DNA of 64,000 nucleotides from Paenibacillus endoradicis (GTDB lineage Bacteria > Bacillota > Bacilli > Paenibacillales > Paenibacillaceae), in NCBI RefSeq assembly GCF_024721975.1, contig NZ_JANQBB010000003.1, positions 795,720 to 859,719 of the forward strand, given 5' to 3'. The position numbers and the translations under genes were made by a program. Numbering within the stretch: the first letter of the stretch is position 1; every line of letters starts with the position of its first letter. This document shows, piece by piece, positions 17,765-26,645 of the stretch. The notes under the pieces are model-generated. The model was not told the origin of the DNA and did not search any database. It was given only the letters and a program-made list of their open reading frames with translations.

Positions 17765-18937
17765 CGTTGTTGTAGAAGTAATCGTAGTTTTGTGCAGCAC
17801 TTTATAATATTCTCTTGAAATACTGAGTAACACACCCATACACATTAAGGTAACAAGCAAGGAAGAACCGCCATAACTAATGAATGGTAATGTAACCCCT
17901 GTAAGCGGAATTGCACCAGTAACCCCACCGATATTAATAAATGCTTGGAAAGCAAGTAATCCTACGATCCCAACACCTGTAACCATTCCAAATGTATCTG
18001 GACAGCGAACAGCAACAAGTAACCCTCTCCAAATAAATACGAGGTAGAATAAAATAAATAGAGCAGCACCGATAAAACCGAGTTCCTCTGCAATAATTGC
18101 GAATATGAAATCGTTATAAGCATATTGCAAATAGTGGAGCTTTTGCACACTTTCACCGAATCCAGCTCCTGCAATACCACCATGCCCTAATGCTTGCAGG
18201 GATGAGACAAGCTGCCATGCATCACCTTGAGCATAAGCGAGAGGATCTTTGAAAGAAGTGAAACGAGCAATACGATATCGCCAACTAGCTGGGTCAATCA
18301 AATAGGATATTGCAACCATTGGCGTAAGAACGGCGACTCCAATAACAGAAGTGAAAAAGAGTTGCTTTAAATTTGCGCCTCCGGCCCAAATCATCATTGC
18401 CGCACAGCTAACTATAATGATACAAGCACCTAAGTCAGGTTGCATCATTATAAGTGCACATACGAAAGCAACAATGATAAGTACGGGTACTAATCCACGC
18501 TTGAAGGAACGGAATTTTTCACCCTTTTTGGCAATTAGCGCACCTAGATACAGAATCAGTGATAGCTTGGCGAATTCTGTTGGCTGTATTCCTAGACCAG
18601 CAAATCCGAACCAACTTCGTGCACCGTTAAGTTCCGTTCCAATAAATGGAACAATTGCTAGCATAATTATTACTGGTATAAATAGTAATATTTGTAGTTT
18701 TCCAAGTTTTCGGAATGGTATGTTCATTAGGAAGAACATTCCGACTATCCCTAGAGCAGCAAAGACGAGCTGGCGTTTTGTGAAATATAGTGCGTCGTTG
18801 TCGTATACGGGAGATACAACAGCAATACCTGAGCTCGCGCTAAACACCATAACTAGTCCAAAACCGACTAGAATTAAGGTCATTATAAGAAGTAGAAAAT
18901 CTGGTCTACCCTTGCTTTTTTTTTGCGGAGCTTTCAT
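17735..18937 (-). CDS. FtsW/RodA/SpoVE family SEDS peptidoglycan polymerase
   Basis: 400 residues, about ten membrane segments. SEDS signatures: NGARSWFGFAGLGIQPTEFA, MMQPDLGAC (catalytic Asp), YAYNDFIFAIIAEELGFIG and TGVTLPFISYGGSSLL. These proteins polymerise lipid II with a cognate class B PBP in division (FtsW), elongation (RodA) or the spore cortex (SpoVE). The context does not decide which; FtsW is the best guess. RBS TGAGGTAAC, ATG 18937, 15 bases after yugN, so probably co-transcribed. Confidence 0.9.
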   Translation of the reverse strand: MKAPQKKSKGRPDFLLLIMTLILVGFGLVMVFSASSGIAVVSPVYDNDALYFTKRQLVFAALGIVGMFFLMNIPFRKLGKLQILLFIPVIIMLAIVPFIGTELNGARSWFGFAGLGIQPTEFAKLSLILYLGALIAKKGEKFRSFKRGLVPVLIIVAFVCALIMMQPDLGACIIIVSCAAMMIWAGGANLKQLFFTSVIGVAVLTPMVAISYLIDPASWRYRIARFTSFKDPLAYAQGDAWQLVSSLQALGHGGIAGAGFGESVQKLHYLQYAYNDFIFAIIAEELGFIGAALFILFYLVFIWRGLLVAVRCPDTFGMVTGVGIVGLLAFQAFINIGGVTGAIPLTGVTLPFISYGGSSLLVTLMCMGVLLSISREYYKVLHKTTITSTTTKKTTAPSFD

Positions 18938-18952
18938 ATAGTTACCTCATTA

Positions 18953-19297
18953 TTAGCTTAATGATGCTTTCAATTGGCTCAGGCCTTTATCAGCAATAGT
19001 AAGCACATTTTTCGGAATAGGAGACTCATAATCAAGACCATGTGGGAAAGTAGCTCGTCCGATATATACGTCTTCAATGTTAAGTACAGCATGTGGATTT
19101 TCTAGTTTTCCTTCAATTGCACGAGTGCTTACTCGCACGTAGTAATCTGCATCAGTTTCTTTGTCAGAAATTTTCAAATCGTATGTAGCGCGATAGTATT
19201 CCCACTGCCAGCGTACAAATCCAGCTTTCTCAGCAGCTTCATCTAAATACCCTAATTCGCTAGTTAGTCCATTAAGACCGGAGTTTTCGATAATCAT
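18953..19297 (-). CDS. YugN-like family protein
   Basis: 114 residues. Segments such as LGYLDEAAEKAGFVRWQWEY, DYYVRVSTRAIEGKLENPHA and IGRATFPHGLDYE fit the YugN-like family, whose function is unknown. ATG 19297 is preceded by GGGAGG; an upstream TTG overlaps the RBS and is rejected. It is directly upstream of the SEDS gene in the same operon, hinting at an envelope role without proof. Confidence 0.75.
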   Translation of the reverse strand: MIIENSGLNGLTSELGYLDEAAEKAGFVRWQWEYYRATYDLKISDKETDADYYVRVSTRAIEGKLENPHAVLNIEDVYIGRATFPHGLDYESPIPKNVLTIADKGLSQLKASLS

Positions 19298-19672
19298 ATA
19301 ATTTCCTCCCAAAACTTTTCATAATATTTCGATGTTACTTCTCATGAAAGAAAAGTAGCAAAGTTAGACTAGTGAAGATCATGCATAGCTTTTAGAAAAA
19401 CTTTTTAGTATTAATGTAGCGTAATAAATTAAAAGGCTTCATCATATAGAACTGTTGTTATCTTTCATAATGATAGTATGTTTCCAGTTCTAGTGCAAGT
19501 ATTACTCATAGACAAAAAGCAACAGATGCCGACTTCTGCTGCGTATCAAACCTATTAAAATGAGTATTACCTCTTGTTGCTTTGTTAAACGGTTACCCAA
19601 AAGCATATTTTCTGTTACACTATATGATGAGATATTTTATAGTAAAAGGTAGTAAAATCAGGAGGTAACACC
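19298..19672. other. 375-base intergenic region between yugN and the amidohydrolase
   Basis: Divergent promoters are expected here. I see no gene of useful length. The only structure is a weak long-loop pairing of AAAGCAACA (near 19517) with TGTTGCTTT (near 19575), and AT-rich sequence. A RBS AGGAGGT lies at its right end. Confidence 0.5.
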
Positions 19673-20851
19673 ATGAACATTATTGCACATTTGGAGCCAC
19701 ATATTGAAAACATATATGAGAAAGCAGTGCACTGGCGTCGTTATCTTCATGAAAATCCAGAGTTATCATTTCAAGAGACGAAAACTTCCGCATGGATTCA
19801 AAAGAAATTAGAAGAAATGGGTTGTCATGTGCAGAGATGTACGCAAAGCAATGGACTAATTGTATCTATTGTTGGCGCTCACAATGGCCCTACAGTAGCT
19901 TTGCGTGCTGATATGGACGGTCTACCCATCCAAGATGAAAAAACAGTCGCTTATGCTTCAAAAGTGCCTAATGTGATGCATGCATGTGGCCATGATGGTC
20001 ATACAGCTACTTTATTAGCAATTGCTGAATTTTATACGCAGCATACCGATAAGCTGAAGGGTGAAAGAAGATTATTATTTCAACCTGCTGAAGAGGTTGC
20101 TCCAGGCGGCGCAGCACCGATGATCGCTGAAGGTGTATTACGAGGAGTGGATGTCGTATACGGAGTGCATCTGTGGACTCCATTGCCGTACGGTAAAGTG
20201 TCCACCCGCGCTGGTAACTTTATGAGTGCAGTTGATGATTTCTATATCGATATTCAAGGGCTTGGAGGCCATGGTGGCATGCCGCATGACACTGTAGACA
20301 CGATTGTAGTAGGAACTCAATTCGTTCAATCATTGCAAACGATAGTTAGTCGTAGTGTCAATCCAATGAATCCTGCAGTTGTAACGGTAGGTTCTTTCCA
20401 AGCTGGTCATGCCAATAATATTATTGCTGAGCGTTGTGGAATTAAAGGGACGATTCGAACTTTTGATGAACCAACGAGAGCATTAATTCATGACAAGTTA
20501 GAAAATATATTAATGACAACTTGTAATATGTATGGAGCAACATATTCATATAATCTCAAAAAAGGTTATCCTTCAGTTATTAACGATGAAACAGAGGCTA
20601 ATCGTGTGTTATCAGTGGCAAGAGAAGTTATTGGTGCAGATAACGTTATCGTGGCAGAGCCGATTATGATTGCAGAAGATTTCTCTTATTATTTGAAAGA
20701 AGTACCTGGATGTTTTATGTTCGTTGGCGCTGGTAATGAAGAATGCCAAGCAACATATGCTCATCATCATGCTAAGTTCGATATTGATGAACGTGCGATG
20801 AAACATGCGATAAGAATGCTAGTTCATGTCGCTGAGCAATATGCGCAATAA
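19673..20851 (+). CDS. M20 family amidohydrolase (N-acyl-amino acid hydrolase type)
   Basis: 392 residues. M20D motifs: LHENPELSFQE, ALRADMDGLPIQDE, HACGHDGHTA (metal ligands), QPAEEVAPGGAAPMI and the C-terminal EDFSYYLKEVPG with AHHHAKFDIDE. These cytosolic metallohydrolases split N-acyl or other amide bonds of amino acids (AmaA/HipO/YhaA type); the exact substrate cannot be read. RBS AGGAGGTAACACC, ATG 19673. Monocistronic and convergent with the next gene. Confidence 0.9.
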   Translation: MNIIAHLEPHIENIYEKAVHWRRYLHENPELSFQETKTSAWIQKKLEEMGCHVQRCTQSNGLIVSIVGAHNGPTVALRADMDGLPIQDEKTVAYASKVPNVMHACGHDGHTATLLAIAEFYTQHTDKLKGERRLLFQPAEEVAPGGAAPMIAEGVLRGVDVVYGVHLWTPLPYGKVSTRAGNFMSAVDDFYIDIQGLGGHGGMPHDTVDTIVVGTQFVQSLQTIVSRSVNPMNPAVVTVGSFQAGHANNIIAERCGIKGTIRTFDEPTRALIHDKLENILMTTCNMYGATYSYNLKKGYPSVINDETEANRVLSVAREVIGADNVIVAEPIMIAEDFSYYLKEVPGCFMFVGAGNEECQATYAHHHAKFDIDERAMKHAIRMLVHVAEQYAQ

Positions 20852-20855
20852 AAAA

Positions 20856-20899
20856 GCTGATTGTAGTGGGAAGTTTATTCTTCCCATTCTGCAATCAGC
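20856..20899. terminator. bidirectional terminator, overlaps the lipoprotein stop
   Basis: GCTGATTG..GTGGGAAG / CTTCCCAT..CAATCAGC with an A-run on the left and T-run on the right. Serves both convergent genes; the minus-strand CDS ends inside it. Confidence 0.88.
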
Positions 20900-21705
20900 T
20901 CATTTTTTGTGTTATACAACTCTGCACTTTCTTTTTGGGAAAGATCCCACACGTCATCACTACCCCAATAATAAGAATAGAGATCTTTTGATTTTTGATT
21001 TTCAGTAGCGTAAATCGTAATTTTTTCACCTGGCTCTAATATAAACTCTTCAAAAATGTAAGTTTGATTACCTGTAACACTCAAAAGTTTCCAATGGCTT
21101 AAATCAATTTCAGTCAAGGTATGATTAGAGATGATTGCTTTTTGTTCTCGCTTATTTATCGCTAATGAGATGCCTGTGTAACGCGTTTCTTTGATCGTAA
21201 CATCTTCATTACTCGTTTCTTCCGCGTTAATCCAAACTCCAGTATGATTACCTTTAGCTTGTTGTTCGATCTGTTTATAAACGTTTTCCATCTTAATGTT
21301 TGGTTCGACAATTAGTAATTTGGCATAACCGAGTTCTAACAACTTTTCATTCAGTATTGTTCCATCTTGCAGCTGAACAATGGCTTGTAATTGGCCATTT
21401 TCCTTTCGCATTTCTGTATCAAAACTTAACATCACTTGTTCGGAGGCAAGGAGTTGATCAGAAATATATTGATGAATATCCGTTCCGAATGCTTCATCGT
21501 TAATGTTGGTAACATCAAGAGAAAGAAAGGTTACTTGTTCAATATGATCGCCTAATAAAATTTCAAAGGAGTCATTGTTTAATATTTTGCCGACTGGAAA
21601 CCAGGTATTCTCTTTTATTACATTTGAAGTCGTAGCCGGGAGTGCGGAGCATGCTGCCAAAAGCATAAAAGCTAGGCAAAGCCCAACGTAATTCAAATTT
21701 CTCAT
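20875..21705 (-). CDS. lipoprotein with a degenerate SNase-like domain and a lamin-tail-like domain
   Basis: 276 residues. Signal peptide ending in lipobox LLAAC. Residues ~35-165 follow the staphylococcal nuclease (thermonuclease) pattern: LLGDHIEQVTFLSLDV, LQAIVQLQDGTILNEKLLEL, GYAKLL and a final TGVW. The nuclease arginine positions look lost: VRLxGIDTPE reads VTFLSLDVTN, and GRxLAYV reads GQLQAIV. The C-terminus has a lamin-tail-domain feel (EIDLSHWKLLSV..., EFILEPGEKITIYAT, ELYNTKNELIAEW). Probably a binding protein on the outer membrane face. Start ATG 21705; TTG 21723 lies in the RBS GGAGG. Confidence 0.65.
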   Translation of the reverse strand: MRNLNYVGLCLAFMLLAACSALPATTSNVIKENTWFPVGKILNNDSFEILLGDHIEQVTFLSLDVTNINDEAFGTDIHQYISDQLLASEQVMLSFDTEMRKENGQLQAIVQLQDGTILNEKLLELGYAKLLIVEPNIKMENVYKQIEQQAKGNHTGVWINAEETSNEDVTIKETRYTGISLAINKREQKAIISNHTLTEIDLSHWKLLSVTGNQTYIFEEFILEPGEKITIYATENQKSKDLYSYYWGSDDVWDLSQKESAELYNTKNELIAEWEE

Positions 21706-21884
21706 ATAAAGAATATCCTCCAAAATGTAGAAAATCGTGAATAATTAAACGATTATTTTATCTATTATACCATAATTAGCAGTAAAAAATATATGTTTCC
21801 AGCAAATGACTAGGTAATAGAGCATAAAAAGTGCAACAATCTTTCATACTGTAGCTATAAAGCTAGTTACAAGGAGGGTTTTAT

Positions 21885-23555
21885 TTGCTCACAAAAGAGG
21901 CAATAATTGTACAAAGCGATCTTTCAATCTTACTGGATAGTCGTTCTATCTATGCAGTTGAAGTTCAAAAACAAATACAGCCTTTTACAGAACTTATTAA
22001 AGTAATGGGACAATATGAAGTGTATGAAGTGACAGCTATTACTTTATGGAACGCGCTGACACTTGGGATGAAGAGTGAGCGTATTCTTGATATTCTTCGC
22101 ATGTATGTAAAAGGAACAATTCCTATTATGGCACATCAGAAGCTTCAATTATGGCTAAATCGTTTTGGTAGATTACAACTACAATATATCGACCAACAGT
22201 TATTGCTGCAAGGTGACTCAGAGATTATGAGTGAGCTTGCTCATCATAATTATATTCTAGATTGGATTGTGTCGAAGACAAGAGATACAGAGTGGATATT
22301 GAAGCGGGAAAGTCGTGGATTTGTTAAGCAAGAACTAGCTCGTGCAGGATATGCAGTGACTGATCTTGTTGGATATCACGAAGGTGAAACTTTATCAATT
22401 GAATTGCTAGAGAAAACTTCGAAAGGTCAACATTTCCAATTGCGAGATTATCAACGTAAAGCGATTGCTGCTTTTCATCGTGACAAATTAGGTGGCAGCG
22501 GCGTAATTGTATTACCTTGTGGCACAGGAAAAACAATAACTGGTATTGGTATTATCGCAAGTTTACAATCTGCGACGCTCATCGTTACGTCTAGTGTAAC
22601 TTCAGCCAATCAATGGCGACAAGAATTAATTGAAAAGACCAATATTGATCCTAAGCGGATTGGTATATATGGCGGTAAGCAACGAGAAGTATTAGAAATC
22701 ACGATAGCTACTTACACGATACTTACCCATAGACAACCATCATCAGATCAATACTTACATATGAAATTATTTTCCGAGCGGGATTGGGGACTTATTATTT
22801 ATGATGAGGTTCAATTATTACCTGCGCCTATTTTTCGTATGACGGCGACGATTCAAGCGACGAGAAGACTTGGTCTAACCGCTACATTAATTCGTGAGGA
22901 TGGTTGTGCTCATGATGTTTTTTCTTTAGTTGGCCCGAAGCTTTTCGACATGCAATGGAAGAAAGCAGAAGAACAGTCTTATATCGCGAAAGTACATTGC
23001 ACTGAAATTAGAGTGTCATTAGCCAAAGAGTATCGTGAAGCATACCTATATGCACAACCTCGAACACGACTGAGAATAGCGGCTGTCAATCCCGGTAAAC
23101 TAACGATTGTTAAGGAACTACTACAGCAACATCGTGACAAACCAACTTTAATTATTGGTCAATATATATCACAACTAGAAGAAATCGCATCTGCGCTTAA
23201 CGTTCCGATGCTTAGTGGAAGCACAAGGCAAGTCGAACGAGAAGCGCTATATGCTAAATTCCGTAGTGGAGAATGTCCTATTCTAATTGTATCTAGAATT
23301 GCTAATCTAGCTGTAGATTTACCTGATGCGTGTGTTGCTATACAAGTTTCAGGAAGCTTTGGATCAAGGCAAGAAGAAGCACAACGAATCGGACGTCTCT
23401 TACGACCTAAGCATACTCTGAATGAAGCATGGTTCTATACATTAGTAACAGAGGAGACCAAAGAAACAGAGTTTGCTTTGAAGAGAGGGATGTTTATGCT
23501 TGAACAAGGTTATCAGTATCAATGTATATCACAGCATGAGGTGTTAAGTGAATGA
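21885..23555 (+). CDS. XPB/Rad25-type superfamily 2 DNA helicase
   Basis: 556 residues. Helicase core in the middle: QLRDYQRKAIAAF, Walker A LPCGTGKT, motif Ia, DEVQ in place of DEAH, LTATLIREDG, and C-terminal AQRIGRLLRPK (motif VI). The RED in IREDG is an XPB signature. An N-terminal ~190 residues lack motifs I know. XPB unwinds DNA in eukaryotic nucleotide excision repair and transcription initiation; bacterial versions are scattered and little studied. TTG start at 21885 behind AAGGAGGG. Overlaps the next gene by 4 bases. No LexA box upstream. Confidence 0.88.
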   Translation: MLTKEAIIVQSDLSILLDSRSIYAVEVQKQIQPFTELIKVMGQYEVYEVTAITLWNALTLGMKSERILDILRMYVKGTIPIMAHQKLQLWLNRFGRLQLQYIDQQLLLQGDSEIMSELAHHNYILDWIVSKTRDTEWILKRESRGFVKQELARAGYAVTDLVGYHEGETLSIELLEKTSKGQHFQLRDYQRKAIAAFHRDKLGGSGVIVLPCGTGKTITGIGIIASLQSATLIVTSSVTSANQWRQELIEKTNIDPKRIGIYGGKQREVLEITIATYTILTHRQPSSDQYLHMKLFSERDWGLIIYDEVQLLPAPIFRMTATIQATRRLGLTATLIREDGCAHDVFSLVGPKLFDMQWKKAEEQSYIAKVHCTEIRVSLAKEYREAYLYAQPRTRLRIAAVNPGKLTIVKELLQQHRDKPTLIIGQYISQLEEIASALNVPMLSGSTRQVEREALYAKFRSGECPILIVSRIANLAVDLPDACVAIQVSGSFGSRQEEAQRIGRLLRPKHTLNEAWFYTLVTEETKETEFALKRGMFMLEQGYQYQCISQHEVLSE

Positions 23556-25372
23556 ATATGCACACTTGGCGTGGAAAATTAGATCGTGGTGTTCAGGCGA
23601 AATATATGAATCATCAGTTACTGAAGCCATTTAGTCAGGAATGGATCTGGGAGCAAGCAATTGTTGAACCCCAAATCATTCTTTTCGTGAAAGAACAACT
23701 CAATGACTATGATGAATTGGTACTACAATGGTTGTTACAAAATAAGGGGAACACCGTTACAGAACAAGAACAACTGATCAACGCCATGAAAATTCAATTG
23801 CATATATCAGGACAACAAGCGTTATTTTCTTTACTCTCCTTAGCAGAATTTGGTGTTATACAATGTAGAAAACATCCATGGAAAGGTCATATGTGGCAAA
23901 TGCCATATCCTGTTTTTCATAATTGGCGCAGTACTATAAATCAAGAATTTCAATATTGGAAGCAATCTAGAGATCTAAATATCGCATACTATACTGTTGA
24001 CCAAGGAAATATGATACCACTGGGAAAAACATTAATGTATATATTACTTGCAATGAATAAGTTGGATTTAAGTTACACGAAGAAAGGAGAGCTAGCAAAG
24101 TTAACAAGAGAGAAGTTAACAGCACTTAGCGCTTCTATAGATAATGAGTTTTTACGAGATCATCTTCCACATCTTCGCAAACAAACTTATGGTGCTAATC
24201 TGATGTTTTTTTTGGAATTAGCTTATGCCTTGCAATTAGTTGAGGAAACCGATGTAGGTTTAAAATTGAACATGTCTCATATTAACGAGTGGCTCCTACT
24301 TCATGAATGGCAACGAGAGGCTTTACATATGCAATGGATGTGTGAGTTCTTTCTCGTTCAACCCTATTATGAATCTACTGCTGTAACAATTAGTGAACTT
24401 ATGACTTGTAATGCTGGTTTATGGTATGAGATTCATGCTCCTTCATATGAGTTGCAACTGTTATTGTCTATGTGGCGAACTTCAGGGTGGTTGACAACTC
24501 TTTCAGAGAAAAATTCAGAATACGGTACTCGTATGTTTGTACAACGTCATATTTTTGCATTGCATAGTCAATCTCAACTTGCGATTCAAGACAACGGTGA
24601 AATAATCGTTATGCCAGGAACTTCCTACCGACAGCTATGGCTCCTTGAACAGATTGCTGAGCGGATCAGTGAGCAAGAGATTATTGTATATAAATTAACA
24701 TTACAGAGCTTAGTCAAAGCTCTAACAACTGGATATCCATTAGATCAAATAAAGCAATGGCTAGGGCAAAGCTGTGATCATGATTTACCGCAAATTGTTA
24801 TACATATGCTACAAGCTGCGCGAACGACTTATGAGGAGTCTAGGCAGCGAGTTAACATGTCTAGTGAATTATTCGAAGTTAATCAAGATAAGGTGACCGT
24901 ACCGAGTTTAATGACGAGTAAGAATGAGAAAAAGGTTACAAATTGTTCTTTACTTCATATGGAAGTGGTGTTTAGAGATGCATTACACCTCTTGCGGCCA
25001 ATTGAACAATGGGGTAAGTGGTTAGCGACAACCAATCTAGTGTTAGACGAACCGTTATTAGAACATGAGGAACGGTATGAGCTACTTACTATGCAAGAAT
25101 ATGGTTCAATTACGACTAGTTGGATGACAGAATGTCGTCAATACCATTACTCTACTAGCAAACAAATTGTACAATTAGCTATAAATCATCAATTATCTTT
25201 GCAAATTAAAAAAGAAGGGGAATTGTTATATTTCCATCCGAACCGAATGTTAGAAGTTGATGATAAGTGGGTAGTAGAGGGAGTATTTGATCGTCAGCAA
25301 AGCGATGAACTGCAACTCGAACAGCTCAATGATTGGCAAGGTATTAAATTACATATAGCTACAGTTTTGTGA
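23552..25372 (+). CDS. helicase-associated protein, XPB partner
   Basis: 606 residues, starting inside the XPB stop (ATGA overlap). Residues ~345-440 match the helicase-associated domain (PF13625, Helicase_C_3) as I know it: IQDNGEIIVMPGTSYRQLWL, LEQIAERISEQEIIVYKLT, SLVKALTTGYPLDQIKQWLG, followed by LPQIV. The N-terminal half is helical with winged-helix-like stretches; the last ~80 residues (IVQLAINHQLSLQIKKEGEL) may be another small fold. The tight coupling implies a complex with the helicase. No nuclease motif is evident. Confidence 0.7.
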   Translation: MNMHTWRGKLDRGVQAKYMNHQLLKPFSQEWIWEQAIVEPQIILFVKEQLNDYDELVLQWLLQNKGNTVTEQEQLINAMKIQLHISGQQALFSLLSLAEFGVIQCRKHPWKGHMWQMPYPVFHNWRSTINQEFQYWKQSRDLNIAYYTVDQGNMIPLGKTLMYILLAMNKLDLSYTKKGELAKLTREKLTALSASIDNEFLRDHLPHLRKQTYGANLMFFLELAYALQLVEETDVGLKLNMSHINEWLLLHEWQREALHMQWMCEFFLVQPYYESTAVTISELMTCNAGLWYEIHAPSYELQLLLSMWRTSGWLTTLSEKNSEYGTRMFVQRHIFALHSQSQLAIQDNGEIIVMPGTSYRQLWLLEQIAERISEQEIIVYKLTLQSLVKALTTGYPLDQIKQWLGQSCDHDLPQIVIHMLQAARTTYEESRQRVNMSSELFEVNQDKVTVPSLMTSKNEKKVTNCSLLHMEVVFRDALHLLRPIEQWGKWLATTNLVLDEPLLEHEERYELLTMQEYGSITTSWMTECRQYHYSTSKQIVQLAINHQLSLQIKKEGELLYFHPNRMLEVDDKWVVEGVFDRQQSDELQLEQLNDWQGIKLHIATVL

Positions 25373-25434
25373 TTTCTATTGGCGTACATTGCTGATTATG
25401 ATAATGTATAGTTATAGCAATATGAAAAGGTGGT

Positions 25435-25926
25435 ATGATGCCGATGTATGATCAAGTACAAGCAGTTGCGACTGAACCAGAAATAGCAACGTTAGATATG
25501 GCGTCGTTACTTCTGAAAGCATATGAGCTTGGTGACACTATTATTGATTCCGCTCCAGTTGCTAATTATTTATATTGGCAATCTGAAGTAGCTAACAATA
25601 CAGAAGTGAAAGAAATACAACGTGAGTTCAACAAAGCTAAAGAACTTTTTGAAGAATGTCAACGTTTTGGAAGATTCCATCCCAATTATCATGAAGCAAA
25701 AGATAAAGTGAAGGAAGTCGAAGCGAAGTTGCAAGCAATTGCTTGCGTACGACAATTCAAAGAGCAAGAGCAGCAGTTGGATGAACTATTGCATGAAGTA
25801 GCTACGACAATTGCAAGAGCTGTTTCGGAAACTATTAAAGTACCAAGCAATGAAAAAGGCGCTGGAGCAGGCGGTGGCTGCGGTAGTGGTGGTTCTTGTA
25901 GCTGCGGTAGCGGTGGTTGCGGCTAA
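25435..25926 (+). CDS. ylbF: YlbF family regulator with a Cys/Gly-rich tail
   Basis: 163 residues. Helical YlbF/YmcA core (DMASLLLKAYELGDTIIDSA, EIQREFNKAKELFEECQRFG). In B. subtilis YlbF, YmcA and YaaT form the Y-complex, which carries Fe-S clusters and promotes RNA maturation and Spo0A phosphorylation. Here the protein ends in GGGCGSGGSCSCGSGGCG, four cysteines in a glycine tail suited to metal binding. Start ambiguous among ATG 25435, 25438 and 25444 behind AAAGGTGG. Followed by ylbG. Confidence 0.85.
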   Translation: MMPMYDQVQAVATEPEIATLDMASLLLKAYELGDTIIDSAPVANYLYWQSEVANNTEVKEIQREFNKAKELFEECQRFGRFHPNYHEAKDKVKEVEAKLQAIACVRQFKEQEQQLDELLHEVATTIARAVSETIKVPSNEKGAGAGGGCGSGGSCSCGSGGCG

Positions 25927-25944
25927 ATCCTTTATATTGAAAAA

Positions 25945-25975
25945 TGAAGTATAAGCTTTCGAAGTACTTTTCATT
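25945..25975. repeat. partial dispersed-repeat piece
   Basis: AGTATAAGCTTTCGAAGTAC in the ylbF-ylbG gap resembles AGTATAAGCTTCCGAGGTAT near 43237 and also forms a small stem (AAATGAA..GTA / TAC..TTCATTT). Weak evidence. Confidence 0.3.
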
Positions 25976-26030
25976 TGCTCTAGTAGTGAATCGAGAAGGC
26001 AATGAAAAGTTTTGGGAGGAATCATAACCA

Positions 26031-26294
26031 ATGTTACCAGAGCGTACAGGTTTTATTATATGGGTTAGCGATATGAAGGCAGCTAGAGGATTGGAACGTT
26101 TCGGTACAGTTCATTATATGTCCCGTAAGCTACATTATGTTGTGTTGTATATGAATGCTGACAAAGCGGAAGAGCAACTCAAGCAACTTCATCGACTTGC
26201 TTATGTTAAAAAGATCGAAAGATCTTATCGTAATGAGATTCCAACAGAATACAGTAAAGATGTTGAAGATAAAACTAGAGCATACAGCATTTAG
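26031..26294 (+). CDS. ylbG: YlbG family protein (UPF0298)
   Basis: 87 residues, the YlbG length. Starts MLPERTGFIIWVSDMKAARG and keeps the ferredoxin-like pattern with GTVHYMSRKLHYVVLYMNAD and LAYVKKIERSYRNEIPTEY. Function unknown; it follows ylbF in many Bacilli. RBS GGGAGG, ATG 26031; a strong terminator follows, so ylbF-ylbG form a short operon. Confidence 0.88.
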   Translation: MLPERTGFIIWVSDMKAARGLERFGTVHYMSRKLHYVVLYMNADKAEEQLKQLHRLAYVKKIERSYRNEIPTEYSKDVEDKTRAYSI

Positions 26295-26313
26295 TATGTG
26301 AAGGTATGACAAG

Positions 26314-26359
26314 GAACTGAGGCAAATGTAGTTTTTACTACCTTTTCTCAGTTCTTTTT
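26314..26359 (+). terminator. terminator after ylbG
   Basis: GAACTGAG / CTCAGTTC with an inner GTAG/CTAC stem, followed by T5. Confidence 0.85.
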
Positions 26360-26446
26360 CGTTTTTAATAGCAAAGTTAGTCAATTGATAAGTTGCCGGT
26401 TAGTCAGTTAATTAATGGGCTCTTTAAATTCATAAAACACTTATTA

Positions 26447-26471
26447 GGGGTAGCAGATGCTATCCTTTTTT
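26447..26471 (+). terminator. terminator-like hairpin in the ylbG-orphan gap
   Basis: GGGTAGCA / TGCTATCC (one G-T pair) with a 2-base turn, followed by T6. No gene precedes it within 150 bases; the rest of 26295-26568 shows only the ylbG terminator. It may end a short RNA or be a leftover. Confidence 0.45.
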
Positions 26472-26568
26472 AGTTTCATCAGAAAATTACTTTTAAGTTA
26501 TAAATAGAATATATTTCCATATTTTTTTTTCGGTATATAGTAATTAATTTGATCTTCATGTGTATTTG

Positions 26569-26597
26569 TTGGAAAATTCACCCAAACATGTTAATAT
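26569..26597 (+). promoter_or_regulatory. promoter of the orphan gene
   Basis: TTGGAA (26569-26574), 17 bases, TAATAT (26592-26597), 48 bases before ATG 26646. Confidence 0.5.
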
Positions 26598-26645
26598 AGG
26601 AATATAGATATAGGCTTTAATACCTAGTCCAAGGAGGAGCATAAT

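Noticed and set aside
18351..18941. 196-codon plus-strand ORF opposite ftsW
   Set aside because: It lies wholly over the clearly recognised SEDS polymerase gene and shows no family features.
19515..19585. Long-range pairing AAAGCAACA...TGTTGCTTT
   Set aside because: The loop is about 50 bases, there is no T-run and no adjacent gene end, so it is probably chance.
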